A program made the position numbers and the translations under genes. This document shows positions 1-10,882 of a DNA stretch of 64,000 bases, piece after piece; the first letter of the stretch is position 1, and every line of letters begins with the position of its first letter. Under the pieces are notes generated by a model. It was given only the letters and a program-made list of their open reading frames with translations. It did no database searches and had not been told where the DNA came from. Source of the stretch: Parasponia andersonii (Eukaryota; Streptophyta; Magnoliopsida; Rosales; Cannabaceae); assembly GCA_002914805.1 (NCBI GenBank), contig JXTB01000637.1:95971-159970 (forward strand). Reading direction: 5' to 3'.

Positions 1-615
1 GACACGAATGCCGGGCCGAAACTTGGACCATAGTAAGCCCAACCTTTTGTTGTGGCCTAATATTTTTTTTCTTTCCATTATGAACCAGAATGAACGTTTT
101 GGATGTTACACAATTTAATGGAAAAAAAAAAACATTAGTAACAGAAGCCTTTCTGGTTTCTGGAAAACGTTTAATGACTGGAAAACGTTTTGAGATTAAT
201 GAAAAATCTTTCTGGTTTTGCCACCAAGTCCCTCCTTGGAGACTATAAAAGGTGAGCTTCCCCTCCTCATTCCACACACCAAAACAAAGAAACAGAAGCC
301 TTCTTCTCTTTGCCATTCTCTCTCAAGTGTTCTTGAGTTCCTCAGTTTTTTCTAGCTAGAGCTTTTCGAGTGTCTAGAAATTTTGAGTTGAAACCTATCT
401 AGTTCGTAGAGTGGAGGTGTTGGTGCTTCACCTGCTGCTCTTCGTCGTTGTATCCTGGGAGACTGACGCTTGCAAAATTCTCAAGCATTCTAGTGGATGG
501 AGCGAATCAGTTTTAAGGACTCTGTGTGGAACACAGCCCTCGATAGTTAACAATCCTTTGTTTTGAAGTGCTACCGAAATTCTACTCAAAGTTGGAGCAT
601 AATATTTTGGTAACA
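1..615 (+). repeat. Probable LTR remnant (copia-like)
   Basis: The stretch has the layout of the promoter and R-U5 part of a plant LTR. A TATA-like CTATAAAAGG lies at about 242-251, followed by a CT-rich leader and a GT/CT-rich segment around 420-560 that resembles U5 regions of copia-type LTRs. It appears to end near 615 in TTTTGGTAACA, compatible with a CA terminus. I see no primer-binding site after it and no second LTR in the window, so it would be a solo or truncated LTR whose left end may lie outside. The 62-codon minus-strand frame here is not a convincing gene. The identification rests on overall resemblance only. Confidence 0.35.
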
Positions 616-1348
616 TTATTTATCGAAAAAATTTATTATAAACGTTTGTAACTTTATATATTGCATGTTACAACTGGTGTGACAACTAATAGATCTAGAT
701 AAGAGAAAAGATCTCTAATTTAAGATCAGGTAAACGAACTTAAAATTTACACAATTAGTGGTACTATATACAGATTTAGATATGAGATTATTAAAACTAA
801 AAATAAAAATTGAAAAAGAAACGGAAAAAATAAAAGGAAAAACATGGTGGAGGAGGAAGAAGATAGGGAGAGGAGGCTAGATTAAGAGAAAAGGAGGAGC
901 GCTAATTTTATCAAGAAGAAGCACCTGTACAACGAGGAGGAGGGAGATAACTCACTGGAAGAAGCTCTATTAAAATTTTCAAGAGCAAGTGAGAGTGTTT
1001 TGGGGAGCAGGTGAGAGCATCAAGCTTTTCTTACTTGATCATTTAGATTTTCCACACACTTACTCTTGTAATCAACTTTTGCCATAATCCTACGGTCAAA
1101 ATAAAGTCCCATCTAAGGGCGAAAACTCTGCTTCTACAATAGAATCTCTCGTAAACAAAACAGACAACAACTAAAATAAAGCGTATAAAAGTAGCCAGAC
1201 ACTAATTTCTCTGTATAATTCCGCTTTGTTTTGAGTTCTGTGGTTTCGTCGTCTAAAGAAATCNCGTGACTCAAAGGCTCTTCCTTCCTTCTTCGTTTGC
1301 GCAAACCAGTAAGTACAAAACGACAATAACCAAACCAAACAAAACTCC
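616..1348. other. Intergenic and upstream region of AP-3 delta
   Basis: No gene is visible. There is an AT-rich part, a purine-rich part (about 780-960) and the presumed promoter and distal leader of the AP-3 delta gene. An ambiguous base lies at 1264. No clear TATA box could be assigned. Confidence 0.5.
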
Positions 1349-1549
1349 ATGACCAATGATCAGACCAGACCAGACCAGACCAGACCAGAGACCACTCTAC
1401 ACATGACCCCATTTCCAGATTCTATAATTCCTCCTCAAAACTATAACCCAGAAATCTGCCCATTAGCGACAATAACCCAGAAATCTATCACGATAAATGA
1501 GCCACCATTTCAAGTGTCGTGTTTCTCATCATCGTCTTCGTTGATCTAA
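1349..1549 (+). other. Upstream ORF in AP-3 delta leader
   Basis: A true ATG at 1349 opens a 66-codon frame that ends 37 bases before the main AP-3 delta ATG. Two further short uORFs start at 1356 and at 1497, the latter with a stop at 1542. The peptide, part of which is encoded by the CAGAC microsatellite, looks like no known protein. If the transcript starts upstream of 1349 these uORFs could lower translation of the main frame, but the transcription start is not known. Confidence 0.3.
1361..1390 (+). repeat. (CAGAC)n microsatellite in leader
   Basis: Six tandem CAGAC-type pentanucleotides lie in the presumed 5' leader of the AP-3 delta gene, within the longest upstream reading frame. Confidence 0.85.
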
Positions 1550-1586
1550 TTGACCCTGATTTCTTCGAAGAAAGAATCCAGAAGCA

Positions 1587-4502
1587 ATGGCAGGGTCTTC
1601 CATCATGGACACCCTCTTCCAGCGAACTCTTGAGGACCTCATCAAGGGCCTCCGCCTCCAACTCATCGGCGAGTCCGCCTTCATCTCCAAAGTCATGGAC
1701 GAGATTCGCCGCGAGATCAAGTCCACCGACCCTCACACCAAGGCCACCGCCCTCCAGAAGCTGTCGTATCTCAGCTCCCTCTACTTCTACGACATGTCGT
1801 TTTCCGCCTTCCATGTCGTGGAGCTGATGTCCTCCACCCGATTCGCGCACAAGAGGATCGCCTACCATGCCGCTTCTCACTCCTTCAATGAGTCCACCCC
1901 TGTTCTGGTCCTCATCACGAACCAGCTTCGGAAGGACCTAACCAGTGCGAACGTGCTTGAGGTAAGCCTTGCCCTAGATTGCTTAGCTAGAATTGCCACT
2001 ATTGATCTTGCTAGAGATTTGAACCCTGAGATTTTCACCCTGCTTTCGAGTAGTAAAGTTTTCGTGAGGAAGAAGGCAATTGGTGTGATTTTGAGGGTTT
2101 TTGAGAAATACCCAGATGCCGCTAGGGTTTGTTTTAAGCGTTTGGTTGAGAATTTGGAGAGTTCTGATCCGCAGATTGTGTCTGCGGCTGTTGGGGTGTT
2201 TTGTGAGTTAGCTCCGAAAGACCCAAAATCGTATCTTCCGTTGGCGCCGGAGTTTTATAGGATTTTGGTTGATTCCAAGAACAATTGGGTGTTAATTAAG
2301 GTGTTGAAGATATTTGCTAAGTTGGCTCCTCTTGAGCCAAGGCTGGCCAAGAGAGTTATTGAGCCTATATGCGATCATATGAGGAGAACTGGAGCAAAGT
2401 CATTGGTGTTCGAGTGCATTAGGACTGTGGTGACTAGCTTTACTGATTATGAATCCGCAGTGAAACTTGCGGTTGTGAAGATTCGGGAATTTTTGGTTGA
2501 GGATGATCCGAATCTTAAGTATCTTGCTTTGCACGCTCTTTCGATTGTCGCGCCGAATCACTTGTGGGCAGTGTTAGAGAATAAGGAGGTTGTGATTAAG
2601 TTTTTGAGTGATTTGGATCCTAATATTAAACTTGAGTCCTTACATCTGGTTATGGCAATGGTGTCTGAGAATAATGTGGCTGAAATTTCGAGGGTTTTGC
2701 TCAATTATTCCTTAAAATCTGATCCTGAGTTCTGCAATGAGATTCTTGGATCAATTTTATCCACGTGTTGTAGAAATGTGTATGAGATTATCATCGATTT
2801 TGATTGGTATGTGTCGCTTATTGGAGAAATGTCAAGGATCCCACATTGCCAAAAGGGGGATGAAATTGAGAAGCAGCTAATTGATATTGGTTTGAGGGTC
2901 AAGGATGTGAGGCCAGAGCTTGTTCAGGTAGGACGTGGTTTGCTGATTGACCCTGCATTACTAGGTAATCCTTTCTTACACAAAATATTATCTGCTGCTG
3001 CTTGGGTGTCAGGGGAATATGTTGAGTTTTCAAGAAATCCATTAGAACTCATGGAGGCACTTCTACAGCCACGTACAGGTCTCTTGCCGCCATTGATAAG
3101 AGCTGTATATATACAGTCTGCATTTAAAGTATTAGTATTTTGTATTCATTCTTACTTTTCAGAGACAGAGATAAAGGCTTCCATCCCGTGCCCTGGTAAT
3201 GTAGTGCCACTTGAGTCTGAATTGGCATCTGAAATGGAATGTCCGGAAGCTTCTGAATCGGAAATACATAATGCCTCTCCTATTCGTAAACAAGAGGAAA
3301 ATTTTAACCCAAGGGTTTCGAATCAATCGTTTAAAGATCTTTCTGAAGATTATGGTGAACAGATTGATACTTCTTGTGGTCAGACATCTAGTCTGGCATC
3401 ATTGGAGAGGAACGTTTTCACAGATGAATCTATTATAAACACGTTAAATAAAATTGAGTTGGCTGTTGGTCCATTATCAGAAACTCATGAAGTAGAAATA
3501 CTAGAAAGAGCACGGAATTTGCTTTGCTTCATTGAGTTGATTAGACAATATTTGCCTAATGGTTTAATTCAGAAGGAAGAAAGTTTGAAAATGGGAGAAA
3601 TAGAAGCATACAAAATTGTTGAACTGATGCAAGATGCCATTTCTGATGAGCTTGGTCCAGTCTCAGTGACAGCTCAGGAAAGAGTTCCTTTGCCAGCTGA
3701 TTTAGTACTCCTGGAGAATCTTGCGGACTTGGAGGCAGTCCTTCCTGATATTCAGCCTCATCTAAACTCTCTCTCTTTGGGAAGTCCTTTTCTCGAGGAG
3801 ACACCTGGTGTTCCTCTACCAACCCATCAGAACATAGAAGAGTTAGAACCGACAAAGGAATCTACTTCTCTGCTTACAGAACACCGCAGGCGACATGGGT
3901 TGTACTATCTTCCTTCAGAGAAGAATGATGTGTCAAATGATTATCCACCAGCCAATGACCTTAAATCACAGGATGATGCTGAAGATCTAGTTAAGCTTAC
4001 AGAACAATCACTTGTCTCAAAGAAAAAGCCAAACCATGCAAAGCCCAGGCCTGTGGTGGTGAAATTAGATGAAGGAGATCTAGTGCCTACTGCAGCCAAG
4101 CCACAGTCGAAGGATGATTCACTCTCTGATGCTGTGCGTGAAGTTCTTTTCGGTAACGAGAGTAATCTCAGTTCATCTAAAAATAAACCATCTGATAGGT
4201 CTTCTAGTAAGAATAAAGGGAAGGAGAAATTAAATGTTGATACTTCTGAATTGAAGGAAGATTTGGGTATTGACAAGCATCATCATACAAACTCAAGTTC
4301 AAGAAAAAGCAAGCACCATTCACATGGGAAAGAGAGAAGACACAGAAGTTCAAGTGATGTTGGCGATCAAAGGGACAAAAATGGTGAGGAGGGGAAGAAA
4401 AAGAGTAGTCATCACCACAGTAGGCATAAAGCTCGGCCAAGAACAGCTGCACCTTCAAGTGTTACTCCTCAGACGCAGGTGATTCCAGATTTTCTTTTAT
4501 GA
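1587..4502 (+). CDS. AP-3 complex subunit delta
   Basis: An intact, intronless frame of 971 codons encodes the large delta subunit of the AP-3 adaptor. AP-3 is a cytosolic heterotetramer that sorts membrane cargo from the Golgi or endosomes toward the vacuole. The N-terminal half (about residues 30-590) is a run of adaptin-type alpha-helical HEAT/armadillo repeats, with a start (MAGSSIMDTLFQ) and a trunk typical of plant AP-3 delta. An acidic, Ser-rich hinge follows. The last 120 residues are rich in Lys, His and Ser and end in VIPDFLL, as in other plant orthologues. The Arabidopsis homologue (PAT4) is roughly 870 residues, so this one is somewhat longer but in range. The chosen ATG has G at -3 and G at +4. 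The gene is unrelated in function to the glycosyltransferase cluster downstream. Confidence 0.95.
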   Translation: MAGSSIMDTLFQRTLEDLIKGLRLQLIGESAFISKVMDEIRREIKSTDPHTKATALQKLSYLSSLYFYDMSFSAFHVVELMSSTRFAHKRIAYHAASHSFNESTPVLVLITNQLRKDLTSANVLEVSLALDCLARIATIDLARDLNPEIFTLLSSSKVFVRKKAIGVILRVFEKYPDAARVCFKRLVENLESSDPQIVSAAVGVFCELAPKDPKSYLPLAPEFYRILVDSKNNWVLIKVLKIFAKLAPLEPRLAKRVIEPICDHMRRTGAKSLVFECIRTVVTSFTDYESAVKLAVVKIREFLVEDDPNLKYLALHALSIVAPNHLWAVLENKEVVIKFLSDLDPNIKLESLHLVMAMVSENNVAEISRVLLNYSLKSDPEFCNEILGSILSTCCRNVYEIIIDFDWYVSLIGEMSRIPHCQKGDEIEKQLIDIGLRVKDVRPELVQVGRGLLIDPALLGNPFLHKILSAAAWVSGEYVEFSRNPLELMEALLQPRTGLLPPLIRAVYIQSAFKVLVFCIHSYFSETEIKASIPCPGNVVPLESELASEMECPEASESEIHNASPIRKQEENFNPRVSNQSFKDLSEDYGEQIDTSCGQTSSLASLERNVFTDESIINTLNKIELAVGPLSETHEVEILERARNLLCFIELIRQYLPNGLIQKEESLKMGEIEAYKIVELMQDAISDELGPVSVTAQERVPLPADLVLLENLADLEAVLPDIQPHLNSLSLGSPFLEETPGVPLPTHQNIEELEPTKESTSLLTEHRRRHGLYYLPSEKNDVSNDYPPANDLKSQDDAEDLVKLTEQSLVSKKKPNHAKPRPVVVKLDEGDLVPTAAKPQSKDDSLSDAVREVLFGNESNLSSSKNKPSDRSSSKNKGKEKLNVDTSELKEDLGIDKHHHTNSSSRKSKHHSHGKERRHRSSSDVGDQRDKNGEEGKKKSSHHHSRHKARPRTAAPSSVTPQTQVIPDFLL

Positions 4503-5565
4503 CGTTGAAAGTTTTACATTTATTGTTCTTTGTGGTCTGCCATTAAGAATTTGGCTGCTCTTCTTTTTATTTCAAAAACATGACTGCCAAAGTTCTTTCA
4601 CTGTACATTTCATACATTTTGATTGATTCGTGTTTGTAGTTGCCTTACGCTCTGAGTTGGTTTCTCATGTTACACTAAATTTCATTTTTGATACATAACT
4701 TTCCAATTCTTTAACTTGTCTGGTTCCTTGTTATCAATCAAATAACTTTGGCATGAAATTTGGAATTCAGTTTTTTAAGTTCTCTTATTGAGTTTCAAGT
4801 TTTAAGTGATTTGAGATTGAACGTATTATGTATATTTATAGATATGGAAACAAGAGTCTGGGTCTTTATATGTTACAGCACAATTTTCTGTTATTGTAAC
4901 CTACAGCTGGTGCTTGATATAAATCATTTCATTGATATTGAATCCTAAAACCGATGAATTATTATCCTAAACTTGGGCCGTCTTTGGCACTAGGGGTCAG
5001 CAGTGTATTGGGATACAATAGAAGAATGGTTAGGAGACAGTGCCATTAGTTATTTGTTTTCTCTTATAGACAATGACTCGTATTGGAAAAAAGAGATTTG
5101 TTTTGTCATTTATCTTTTCAGGGTAGTTTTGTACCTAGATGCGGAAAGTGGTTGTTAAGTATAAATTCGTTGTAAAGTTTAATTTGTGTAGCTAATAAAG
5201 TGGCACTTAGCTACTAACCCAGTAAATCATGTTTATAATTAGTATCATTGACAAATGAGATAAATAATACCAGATTAGGTCTTGTGGCGCTAAAGTTTCC
5301 TAAATTCTTTGACTAGTGAATGATCATTTGGTCATGAAATAAATAAATGTTAAAAAATCTTCTCGAATTCACCAATTGGTGACAATCTCCTTTTGAGTTA
5401 GATTCGAGGATTTTTAAATTGAAATAAGAAAGAAGATATAATTGAAGTTTTTCTTTTTATTTTAATTTATCTTTTTTAAATAGAATAATACTTAAATGAA
5501 AACAGTTATCAAATAAGCATCATATCAATGTTTCATTATTAATTTCATGACAAATTTATTATGGG

Positions 5566-5615
5566 AAGTTCTAAATCTATCACTATTTAGACTAGACTAT
5601 GTATATTCAATTTTT
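5566..5615 (+). repeat. Lone arm related to the 6268 MITE
   Basis: The sequence at 5566-5615 (GGAAGTTCTAAATCTATCAC then ACTATGTATATTCAA) matches the left arm of the element at 6268-6436. No opposite arm is seen close by, so it is a truncated or half copy. Confidence 0.45.
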
Positions 5616-5902
5616 TTAATATTACAAAAGTAATTTTAAATAATTATGTTTTTGCTTTACACAATCTTTATATTCTCAAAATACTTAATTAATTTGTATG
5701 TTCACTATTTTTGTTTTTAATATCTAATTCTGAAGCTAAAAAGAACTAAAGATGGAAAATATAATTTACAAACAATCTTCTAAAGGAGTAGAGAACAAAA
5801 ACTCAAGGAAATGAAAGTAAGGAATTCTATTTGCAGATACAATTTTTTAAATCAAAGAGATCATTTGTTAAACAATAGGAAGCAATAAAAACGTCATAAA
5901 CA

Positions 5903-5957
5903 CCATAAACACACCACACTATATAGGGTTATAAATGCCATAAACACACCACACTAT
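5903..5957 (+). repeat. 35-bp tandem duplication
   Basis: The block beginning CCATAAACACACCACACTAT at 5903 recurs at 5938, a period of 35 bp, giving nearly two copies. Confidence 0.7.
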
Positions 5958-6267
5958 TTAGGCACAAAGTACCGTGCACATTCATTTTGTATTATTCATA
6001 TTTTTTTTTGTTCTACGATTTTGTTTTTATAAACTTTTTAATTATGTTTATATACAGATAATAATAAACAAAAAAAAATGTGATCTTATTAATATATATA
6101 TATCTAGTTGGATTGTTTTTTTTTTTTCTGCCGGATGACACTTTTTTTCCTATAAAAAATGAAAAAAGAAAAAAATTATTTGATTGTGTACATATATTCA
6201 TATATATTTTACGTTCTGAGATTATCTTTTCATTTTTTCCTTTTTTTTTTTTGTATTGCTTAATAAG

Positions 6268-6436
6268 GAAGTTCTAAATCTATCATCATTTAAATTATAT
6301 ATATTCATTATACATGATAATAGCATTTTACTATTGACTTGTCATTTTTAGTACTTCTAGTTATGAGTAAATTTATAATTAAAATTATGAATATACATAA
6401 TCCAAATCATTATGGTGATGGATTTAGAATTTCTCA
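6268..6436. mobile_element. MITE-like element with ~40-bp TIRs
   Basis: The left arm starting near 6270 (GTTCTAAATCTATCATCATT) and the right arm near 6396-6433, read as reverse complement, match over about 40 bp with a few differences. The interior is short and AT-rich. Flanking TAA/TTA-type bases could be a target duplication, but the ends are blurred. The family cannot be assigned. Confidence 0.5.
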
Positions 6437-7634
6437 TTAATTATACCAGTAGACAAATGCAACGAAAGATAATTTGAAGGGCAAAAGTCTAGAACACTTA
6501 TAATTTGAGGGGGAAAAATTACAATTTCTTAAATTTATTCGAGAGACAGAATTGATAAAAATAGGAAAGATCAGAAAAGTTCACTATTGTATTATGGTTA
6601 TAGATTTAGCCTGATAGCTACCTAATTTCTCTGTTAAATGTTAAATGTTCTCCATCTTTTTGTTTTTTTTTTTTTTCAAAAAAGAAGAAGAAAGAAAACT
6701 ATTATATAAGGTATTTTCTCGTTTCCCATTAAACAAAACAAAGCAAAGCATAGAGTTTGATTCTCCATTGACTATAAAGCCCAAGTACAATTCACATTTC
6801 AATTTTCGGTTTCGGCTCGGCTACGCCATAGAACTACTTTACTATTTTTCAGCAATAAATATACTAACCTTTATCTCTAGCTCATTCTCTAAGATAGAGC
6901 TTTTTTATTTCTCATTAAGCTGATAGAAACTATATATAACTTCAAATTCAACGCATGGATCTATGGACCTGAAACTAATTTCAACTTCCAAGTGGATCTT
7001 TTAGACTTTCACGCGTACAGTATTTAATATCTCTCTTTCTTTCTCTTTCTAATATATATTTTCATCTTTTAAATTCATTGTTTATTTATTAATTTTTTTG
7101 TTTTGTTTTTATTATTACGTAAATTAGAAAAGAAGTTAGTGCCGCAACCGAAAAGCTAAAGGTAGACGTTCTCCACGGAAAAGATCATAAAAAGTTGACT
7201 CTTCACTAATTTATCATGTTAACCTCTCGAAATTTTAGTTTGAACTATATATTTTAATTTTCCCTTTCAAAGGTAATCTTCTTTGTCCTCTTTTCTTTCG
7301 GTCATTACCAATTTCGGGAAAAAAAAATATAAGCTATAGGAGTCATTAACAAAACTAGAACGGTTATTAAATGAAAATTTTAAAAATTCAAAATTACCTT
7401 CAATTCAACCCCAATCAAAAATTTTTTATACCAAGTTGAGCCACTAGGCAAAATGGCCAAGATTAGTGGCCGAGCTTTTTTGATTGTGGTCAAATTTTTT
7501 TGACCCTAATTGAGTGAAGGTGCAATTAGGGTCTGCAATTGTAATAGAGTGTTGTAGTTGGTGGTGATGACAGAAGAGATTTGTTGAGAAAAATATATTT
7601 TAGAGTTTATTAAAAATTTGGGTATGCACGTTTA

Positions 7635-7732
7635 GTATAAAATTTGAATTCTATTCCACAAATTCAGAAATAACTTTCATATAGAAAATTGATACCTGAT
7701 AAGATTTGTAGAATAGAATTTAAATTCTATAC
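7635..7732. repeat. Short inverted repeat (hairpin or MITE)
   Basis: The arm at 7635-7662 (GTATAAAATTTGAATTCTAT...) and the reverse complement of 7704-7732 match over about 28 bp with few mismatches, separated by about 40 bp. The arms themselves contain the palindrome GAATTTAAATTC or a close variant. Confidence 0.5.
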
Positions 7733-8222
7733 CCGCCCAATAAATTTAGTTGAGTGACATGATAATAAGAGTTAATTTTGAAAACATATTTATGGATGAG
7801 TCAATTTTTTCATTAGGAGGACTTTAATATAATTAATATGCAATAGGAAAAGACCCATGTAAAACAAGGTTTGGCAAAAATTGTAGCACCTATGTTTGAT
7901 TGCAGCGAAGCACTAGGGCCACAAATAATTATACAAAGGAATTTATGCAACAAAATTTTTTCACCCTTTTAAATAAATCTATTATATAGGTGAAATTTAT
8001 GCAACAAAAAATAGTTTGGGGGAAATGTCTACAAAATCAATAGTTCGGGGAAGTACATTTAATTATGATACAATCTAGCTTTTACAAGTACATTTACAAT
8101 TCTAATAAGTATTTCTTACTTAAGGAGCTCATTAAAGTATTACGTGTGTAAGCAAAACACATGCATGCCATCTTAACTTTCGCTGTAAGTCTCTTTTAAG
8201 TTATTGTGAGCTAGTTTTAAGT

Positions 8223-8242
8223 AGTCAAGGTCTTCCCCAGCT
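8223..8242 (+). promoter_or_regulatory. Conserved upstream block, GT14 copy 1
   Basis: AGTCAA at 8223-8228 is the reverse complement of the W-box core TTGACT. It is followed by a GTCTTCCCC block found at the same place before copies 2 (about 14704-14719) and 3 (about 29923-29938), 60-85 bp before each ATG. WRKY binding is an inference from the motif. Confidence 0.4.
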
Positions 8243-8286
8243 GCTTTCATCCCCACATTACCCTCCTATCCTTGCAATTGGCGCAA

Positions 8287-10040
8287 ATGGGAAGTCATGC
8301 ACAGAAAAAATTTAGAGCTTTCCTCCATTTGGTCTTCTTTGTTGTTGGTATATCGATTGGAATCTCATTCAGTCTGTACTTCAAAAGCTTTCTGTTCTTA
8401 TTAAAAGCCAGTATTATATCAAATGTATCACTACAAGCACCACCGTTTATATTGTTACAACCACCTTCACTACCACAACAGTCAACTCCATCGCCCCCAC
8501 CACCACCGCTATCGCCATTACCGCCACTGCCACCACCGCCGCCGGCAGCAGCAGCAGAAATTAAGCCAAGTCTCATGCATAATATGGAGGATGAAGAATT
8601 GTTCTCGCGGGCTTCATTGGTTCCAAAAACAGTGAGGGAATTCCCCAATAGGCCCTTGCCTAAAGTCGCTTTCATGTTCTTGACAAAGGGACCTATACCT
8701 TTAAGTCCCCTTTGGGAAATCTTCTTCAAAGGTCATGAAGAGCTGTATAACATTTATGTTCACCGACATCCTTCTTTCATTGATTCAACTCCCGATAACT
8801 CGGTTTTCAATGGAAGAAGTATCCCAAGCCAGGTAATTTCTCCATGAATACTGGATATTTCCTCTGTATCCCATTGAAAACATAATCGCATCAAAATCAT
8901 CCAAAAATTTACCAGCATTGTCATGTTAATTTCATGCATCTAAATCATCATCCGTCAAGTTAATTTCATGTTACATAGACTTCAAAATTATTGGTCCAAA
9001 AAAAGATAGACATGAAAATTGAGCAGAATCAATATATATTATTAGCTATCTAGGAAATTAAATGCTAAATATCGTGACATTTCAATCTAGATCTATAGAT
9101 AATTATTTGATTGATGTGGCTCCTAATACTTCAAGTAATACATTAAGAAAAGCATGCCAATTCAATACTAACTAATTATCTAATATCACATTAGTCCCTG
9201 TTAACACACATTCGTGGTGGTTTGCCAAGGTGATCCTAAACCTCTACCTTACAGAATTCATAACTACAACTCTACAAGACTAGTTTTAGATTTACATATT
9301 TATCGGACAAGACATCATGAGACCAAAAATAGTAATAATAAAATTGGAAAATTTATTAACTAACCAACTAAAAATGATATTTTCAGCTCGTGGAATGGGG
9401 AACATCAACAATGATGGATGCAGAAAGACGGCTTTTGGGGAATGCCCTCTTGGATTCCTCCAATGAGAGATTCATACTACTATCCGAAAGTTGTATCCCT
9501 CTGTTTAACTTCACCACAATATATAGTTACCTCATAAATTCCCATAAAAGCTTTACAGGCTCCTTCGATGACCCGAGCAAAGTCGGGCGTGGTCGATACA
9601 ATCCAAAAATGTCTCCAACAATTTCCTTATCGGACTGGCGAAAAGGCTCCCAGTGGTTCGAGGTCAATCGGAAGCTAGCCCTTGAGATTATATCGGATAC
9701 AAAATACTATCCGGTATTTCGGGAGCACTGTAATATGCCTTGTTACATTGATGAACATTATATTCCGACGTTGATCAACATTCTTCGACCAGAGGAGAAC
9801 TCGAACCGGAGTGTTACTTGGGTTGATTGGTCCAGGGCTGGTCCACATCCGGGAAGATTTGTGAGGAATGATGTCTCGGCCGAGTTTTTGAATCGGATAA
9901 GGTCTGGAACGTCTAACTGCACTTACAATGGAAATACTACAACTTTGTGCTTTTTATTTGCCAGGAAGTTTGTGCCAAACACTTTGCAACCCTTGTTGCA
10001 ATTTGCACCGTTACTTCTAAATACTTCTGTACAAGTTTAA
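8287..10040 (+). CDS. GT14-like glycosyltransferase (DUF266, BC10-like), copy 1
   Basis: Exons are 8287-8832 and 9387-10040 (phase 0, GT-AG intron of 554 bp), giving 399 residues. The ATG at 8287 matches the starts of the paralogues; the open frame extends upstream only to a TTG. The protein is a type II membrane protein: a signal anchor at about residues 9-32, a Pro-rich stem at about 52-86, then the Branch domain beginning [11 protein letters not shown] near 125. Exon 2 has family landmarks: [30 protein letters not shown] (DEHY at 304-307), WVDWS and CFLFARKF. In animal GT14 enzymes an acidic motif at a similar place provides the catalytic Glu; that alignment is my inference. Members are thought to be Golgi transferases, but donor and acceptor are mostly unknown. 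It has several potential N-glycosylation sites. The exon junction is IPSQ/LVEWG instead of IPSK/PVHWG as in copies 2 and 4, so this is the most divergent copy. Confidence 0.88.
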
Positions 10041-10329
10041 CTCTTATAACAAGGGGAAATACGTAACGGGAGAGAATTTTTTTGAATTGTTTGATTTTGA
10101 TTAAATTCTTTCCTTGTGTATTCTTATTGACTAGGGATTTCTGAAATGTGATCAGCTATCTTTCATGCCTCGCTAAAAAAGTGTCACATCACTCTTAAAG
10201 AATAAAAACATTTTTTTGGAGAGTTATTAAAAAAGATAAAATAAAATGCTGCAAATAAAGTAATGGCCTTATTTTGATTCGTGGGATAGGGAGGAGACAA
10301 TAAAAATTGAGATAGCTAATGTAGTCCAC

Positions 10330-10465
10330 GGAGATATTACCCCAAACTTTGCAATTTGTAACGTTGCTAAATACTTCTGTACAAGTTAAACTAATAATAA
10401 AGAGAAATTCATAGTGAATATTTTGAATTAGTGGATTTTGATTAAATTTTATTTGATGTAGATAC
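10330..10465 (+). pseudogene. 3'-end fragment of a GT14-like gene
   Basis: The stretch from about 10338 (AACTTTGCAATTTGTAACG) through AATACTTCTGTACAAGTTAAA and the following A/T-rich part repeats the last coding bases and the 3' UTR of copy 1 (about 9983-10110), with substitutions and small indels. No upstream coding part is present. It is either the tail of a lost fifth copy or a local duplication of the 3' end of copy 1. Confidence 0.65.
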
Positions 10466-10815
10466 TTTTCTAAATCTGAATTTACTTCTACTTGACGTAC
10501 ATATTTTATAGGGTTTATGATACAAATGATCCTTAAACTATGGATTCTTCGACAATTTGGTCGTTGAAGTTACTGCAAAACCCCTTAAATTTTGGAAGGG
10601 TATTTTAGTCTTTTGAAAAAATTTATTATTAAAAAGAATTAAAATTTAAAATTCAAATTTTGGTTAAAAATGTGAAAAGCTTCAAAAAAAGGAACTAAAT
10701 TGAAAATTTGGGGGATGATTTTGAAAGAAAAATTAAAAATTAGGGACTTATGTGCAATTTTAAAAAATTGCACTGCCCATTTAAGAGCAGACACGTGGCT
10801 TGCTCATCTTCTTCT

Positions 10816-10817
<2 letters not shown>

Positions 10818-10881
<64 letters not shown>
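10818..10881 (+). repeat. (CT)n microsatellite in solo LTR
   Basis: About 31 uninterrupted CT units lie just after a CACGTG G-box. The other two solo LTRs have an imperfect pyrimidine tract at this place, so the perfect run is an expansion in this copy. Frames through it (poly Ser-Leu, poly Arg-Glu) are artefacts. Confidence 0.9.

Positions 10882-10882
<1 letters not shown>

Larger units (their letters stand above)
4503..8222. other. Gene-free region after AP-3 delta
   Basis: This holds the AP-3 delta 3' UTR (polyadenylation site not assigned) and then AT-rich DNA without a supported gene; the frames of 60-92 codons here lack any recognisable protein. It also carries a 35-bp tandem duplication at about 5903-5958, MITE-like inverted repeats (about 5566-5615, 6268-6436 and 7635-7732) and, near 7181-7205, a short block resembling sequence upstream of the other GT14 copies. 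Confidence 0.6.

Noticed and set aside
1488-1880. 130-codon minus-strand frame over the AP-3 delta start
   Set aside because: It lies opposite a well-supported coding region and reflects its GC-rich codons; the protein resembles nothing known.
8295-8729. 144-codon minus-strand frame in GT14 copy 1
   Set aside because: It is the mirror of exon 1; the Gly-rich run is the complement of the Pro-rich stem. The same holds for 14942-15268 and 54604-54981.
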